A DNA stretch of 9,299 nucleotides, taken from the NCBI GenBank assembly GCA_020718965.1, contig DYRE01000069.1:1-9299 (forward strand). Reading direction: 5' to 3'. The notes under the pieces are model-generated. The model had not been told where the DNA came from and did not search any database. It saw only the letters and a list, made by a program, of their open reading frames with translations. Below are positions 6,303-9,299 of this stretch, one piece after another. The position numbers and the translations under genes are program-made. The stretch comes from Desulfomonile tiedjei. Its GTDB lineage: Bacteria > Desulfobacterota > Desulfomonilia > Desulfomonilales > Desulfomonilaceae. Each line of letters begins with the position of its first letter. Within the stretch, counting starts at the first letter, position 1.

Positions 6303-9299
6303 ATGACAGTTTCACGCCGAGAATTCCTGGTGATTTCAGGCGTGGCCGGTGCGGGCTTGGCTCTTTCTTCTCTAGGCATAGATATGGGGCCGGTTAAGGC
6401 CTACGCCGAAGAGTTGAAGAAAATTGACAAAATGAAGTCTGCCAAGCAATCAACCACCATTTGTCCGTATTGCGGTGTAGGTTGCGGTCTGATTTGCAGT
6501 ACAGACATCAAGGCCAAGAAGATAATCAACATTGAAGGTGATCCAGATCACCCTATCAACGAAGGCGCTTTGTGCGCAAAAGGAGCGGCCCTTTTCCAAA
6601 CGACCTCCAACAACAACGATCGCCTCAAAAAAGTCCTTTACAGGGCTCCGGGCAGTGACAAGTGGCAGGAGAAGTCATGGGAGTGGGCCTTGGGAGAAAT
6701 AGCGAAACGCGTAAAAGCTACACGTGACGCTAACTTCATTGAGAAAAACGCTAAAGGTGAAACCGTAAATAGAGTTGAGGCAATTGCTCACGTCGGAAGC
6801 GCCGCTTTGGACAACGAGGAACTATGGCCTTTGCAAGCGATGATGAGATCGCTAGGCCTGGTTTTTATTGAGCATCAGGCCCGCATATGACACAGCGCCA
6901 CAGTACAGGCTCTGGCAGAGTCTTTCGGCCGCGGCGCAATGACAAATCACTGGATAGACCTCAGAAACAGTGATTGCATACTCGTAATGGGCAGTAACGC
7001 TGCCTCTAATCATCCCATATCAATGAAGTGGGTTCAAAAAGCCAAGGATAGTGGCGGGGTTCTTATTTCAGTAGATCCCAGATACACTCAAACTTCCGCT
7101 AAAGCCGACATTTACGCTCCATTGAGATCCGGAACAGACATTCCCTTCCTCGGCGGCATGATCAAGTATATTCTTGATAATGAGAAATACTTTAAAGAAT
7201 ACGTTGTTAACTATACAAACGCTTCCTTCATTGTCGGCCCAAAATTTGACTTCAAGGATGGGCTCTTTGCTGGATATGATCCCAAGACCAAGGCTTATGA
7301 CAAGAACTTTTGGGCTTTCGAGAAAGATCAGGACGGTAGGGTAAAGCGGGACAATACCCTTCAGGATCCGAGATGCGTTTATCAATTGCTCAAAAAGCAT
7401 TACTCCCGTTACACTCCGGAACTGGTGTCCTCAATCACAGGCACTCCTGTTCCCGATCTCCTAAAAGTTTACGAAAGCTACTCGGCTACTGGGGCTAAGG
7501 ATAAAGCTGGAACTATTATGTACGCAATGGGTTGGACCCAACACACCGTAGGGGTTCAAAACATAAGAACGATGTGCATGATACAGTTGCTGTTGGGAAA
7601 CATGGGCATTGCCGGCGGTGGCGTCAATGCGTTGAGAGGAGAAGCCAACGTTCAGGGATCCACAGATCAGGCCCTGCTGTTCCACATACTTCCCGGCTAT
7701 CTCGCCTATCCCAGAGCGAATCAAGCCAACGTGGAAACGTATCTCAAGGCGATAACCCCAAAAACACTGGAACCCATGTCGGCCAACTGGTGGCAAAACG
7801 CTCCGAAATATTTCGTGAGTCTCATGAAGACCTTTTGGGGAGACAAGGCAACGAAGGAAAATGACTTCGGGTATGGTTGGCTCCCGAAACTGGATGTTGG
7901 ACAGAACTGTTCCTGGCTCAACATGTTTGACTCAATGTATGAAGGCAAGGTCAAGGGTTTCTTCGCATGGGGCCAGAATCCAGCATGCTCGGGGGCAAAT
8001 GCTAACAAGGTAAGACAGGCTCTGGGCAAACTGGATTGGTTGGTGAATTTAAACATCTTTGACAACGAGACAGGCTCATTTTGGAAAGGACCGGGCATGG
8101 ATCCTAAAAACATAAAGACCGAGGTCTTCATGTTACCGTGCGCCGCTTCGGTGGAAAAAGAAGGTAGCATCAGCAACAGCGGTCGGTGGGCCCAATGGCG
8201 CTACAAAGCTGTCGATGCGCCTGGCATGGCAAAACCGGATGGAGATATTGTTGTTGAGTTGTTTGAAAAGATTAAGGCTCTCTACAAGAAAGGTGGCAAG
8301 TTCCCTGAGCCCATCCTGAATCTCAAATGGGATTATGTCAACGAGAAGGGCCATTTTGATCCTCACAAGGTAGCCAAGGAAATTAACGGTTATTTCCTGA
8401 AGGACGTAAAAATAGGGGAAACTGAATACAAAAAGGGATCTCCTGTTCCTGCTTTTGCTATGTTGCAGGCCGATGGCAGCACTTCCTGCGGTAACTGGAT
8501 ATATTCCCAGAGCTACAATGCGGCGGGCAACAATATGGCGCGGCGAAAGAAAGATGATCCTACTGGACTTGGTCTTTATTCCGAGTGGTCCTGGGCATGG
8601 CCGGTCAACAGACGGATCATTTACAACAGAGCTTCTACAGACCTAAACGGTCAACCCTGGAACCCCAAGAGAGCCTTGCTTAAATGGGTGGAAGGCAAGG
8701 AGGTCGACGGGAAAAAGCAACCGGGTAAATGGGTCGGTGATGTTCCTGATGGGCCTTGGCCACCGATGAGTGACACCAAAGCCGGAAAATATCCCTTTAT
8801 CATGAAACCCGACGGGCTAGCGTCGATATTTGGTCCGGGTTTAATGGATGGTCCATTTCCTGAACACTATGAACCTCTGGAGTGCCCTGTTCCAAAAAAT
8901 GCGCTTTCCAGTCAGTTTATAAATCCGACGATAAAAATATTCTCCGGGACCATGGACAAACACCTCACATGCGACCCAAGATTCCCGTTTGTAGGTACAA
9001 CCTATAGGGTTACCGAACATTGGCAATCTGGAATCATGACAAGGTGGCAACCCTGGTTGGTTGAAGCTCAACCTCAAATGTTTGTGGAGATGAGTGAGGA
9101 ACTGGCCAAGCTCAGGGGAATCAAGAACGGTGAAAAAGTCAAGGTCTCTTCGGCACGAGGAGAACTGGAAGCGGTCGCCATTGTAACAACACGATTCAGG
9201 CCATTCAAGATAGGGGATGTCACCGTGCACGAGGTGGGCATGCCTTGGTGTTTTGGATGGATGGTTCCCAATAATGGAGGAGAAAGCGTAAACTTGCTC
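6303..9299 (+). CDS. fdhA: Selenocysteine-containing periplasmic formate dehydrogenase, catalytic alpha subunit (FdhA/FdnG type), 3' truncated by window edge
   Basis: This subunit oxidises formate to CO2 (or the reverse) at a Mo or W bis-pyranopterin centre in the periplasm. It is read through TGA 6888-6890 as selenocysteine 196: the frame stays open for all 999 codons to the window end, and the flanking EHQARI-Sec-H...SFGRGAMTNHW is the family's active-site context, with the catalytic His at 197. The N-terminus is a Tat signal, SRREFL at 4-9, then a hydrophobic stretch and a likely cleavage after AYA (33-35). A [4Fe-4S] site is formed by C54, C57, C61 and C91, followed by K93. Pterin-binding segments include MGSNAASNHP, GWTQHTVGVQN and GGGVNALRGEANVQG. 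The last residues present are GGESVNLL; the family is about 1000-1015 residues, so only a few tens are missing. C861 and C890 sit where a Desulfovibrio enzyme has a regulatory disulfide pair. A beta subunit with iron-sulfur clusters, and perhaps a cytochrome, should follow beyond the window. Expression likely depends on selABCD elsewhere. Confidence 0.95.
6888..6916 (+). promoter_or_regulatory. Selenocysteine codon (TGA) and downstream SECIS-like hairpin
   Basis: TGA 6888-6890 is followed at once by a sequence able to fold in more than one way. Counting the U of UGA as 1, a bulged U occurs at 17, as in the E. coli fdhF SECIS, with a loop containing GGCU at 21-24 closed by short pairs (C19-G27, A20-U26, G16-C29). 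An alternative fold at 6897-6916 pairs GCCACAG with CUCUGGC (one C-C mismatch) around a 6-nt loop, UACAGG. Bacterial SECIS elements lie inside the coding region right after the UGA and bind SelB, so the position is right. Which fold is used is not settled by eye. Confidence 0.6.

Noticed and set aside
6209..6397. 62-codon plus-strand ORF overlapping the start of formate dehydrogenase
   Set aside because: It is out of frame with the clear Tat-signal start at 6303 and covers the sigma-54 candidate and ribosome binding site; it is a frame shadow.
6303..6890. A separate 195-residue truncated molybdopterin oxidoreductase or a pseudogene
   Set aside because: The terminating TGA sits exactly at the family's selenocysteine column and the frame stays open with strong homology afterwards, so this is one selenoprotein gene.

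Overview
The window looks like chromosomal DNA from an anaerobic, selenium-using Gram-negative bacterium. The best guess is a sulfate-reducing or syntrophic member of the Desulfobacterota (former Deltaproteobacteria). The main reason is the last gene. It encodes a Tat-exported, periplasmic formate dehydrogenase catalytic subunit of the Desulfovibrio FdhA / E. coli FdnG type, with an in-frame TGA where the catalytic selenocysteine belongs. The taxonomic call is an inference from protein resemblance; there is no rRNA or other marker gene here. No mobile element, CRISPR array, tRNA or rRNA was seen.

Layout. (1) 1-477, plus strand: the 3' end of an O-acetylhomoserine sulfhydrylase (MetY-type PLP enzyme). 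(2) About 592-2682, plus: a compact Ski2/Mtr4-like superfamily 2 helicase with a complete motif set and a C-terminal DSHCT-like region. (3) 2653-4788, minus: an exported protein with a VIT domain and a von Willebrand factor A domain with an intact MIDAS; its 3' end overlaps the helicase 3' end by 30 bp, tail to tail. (4) 4829-5548, minus: a flavodoxin-like protein with a compact four-cysteine motif, 40 bp upstream of the VIT-VWA gene and probably co-transcribed with it. (5) 5549-5708: a divergent intergenic region. (6) 5709-5912, plus: a 67-residue protein with two membrane segments and a strong ribosome binding site. (7) 5913-6302: a 390-bp non-coding stretch with several perfect inverted repeats and a well-spaced sigma-54 (-24/-12) promoter candidate. 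(8) 6303 to the window end, plus: the selenoprotein formate dehydrogenase alpha subunit, 999 codons present and probably only a few tens of residues short of its C-terminus.

How they fit together. The genes do not form one pathway. The clearest unit is the formate dehydrogenase with its long regulatory leader. It would oxidise formate (or reduce CO2) in the periplasm, and an iron-sulfur beta subunit gene and possibly a cytochrome gene are expected just beyond the right edge. The flavoprotein/VIT-VWA pair is a second unit of unknown purpose. Nothing in the window is clearly an undescribed system. The points most worth a second look are the selenocysteine codon and its downstream hairpin, the sigma-54 promoter with upstream dyads, a cysteine pair that matches a redox switch described in a Desulfovibrio formate dehydrogenase, and the flavoprotein/VIT-VWA pairing.
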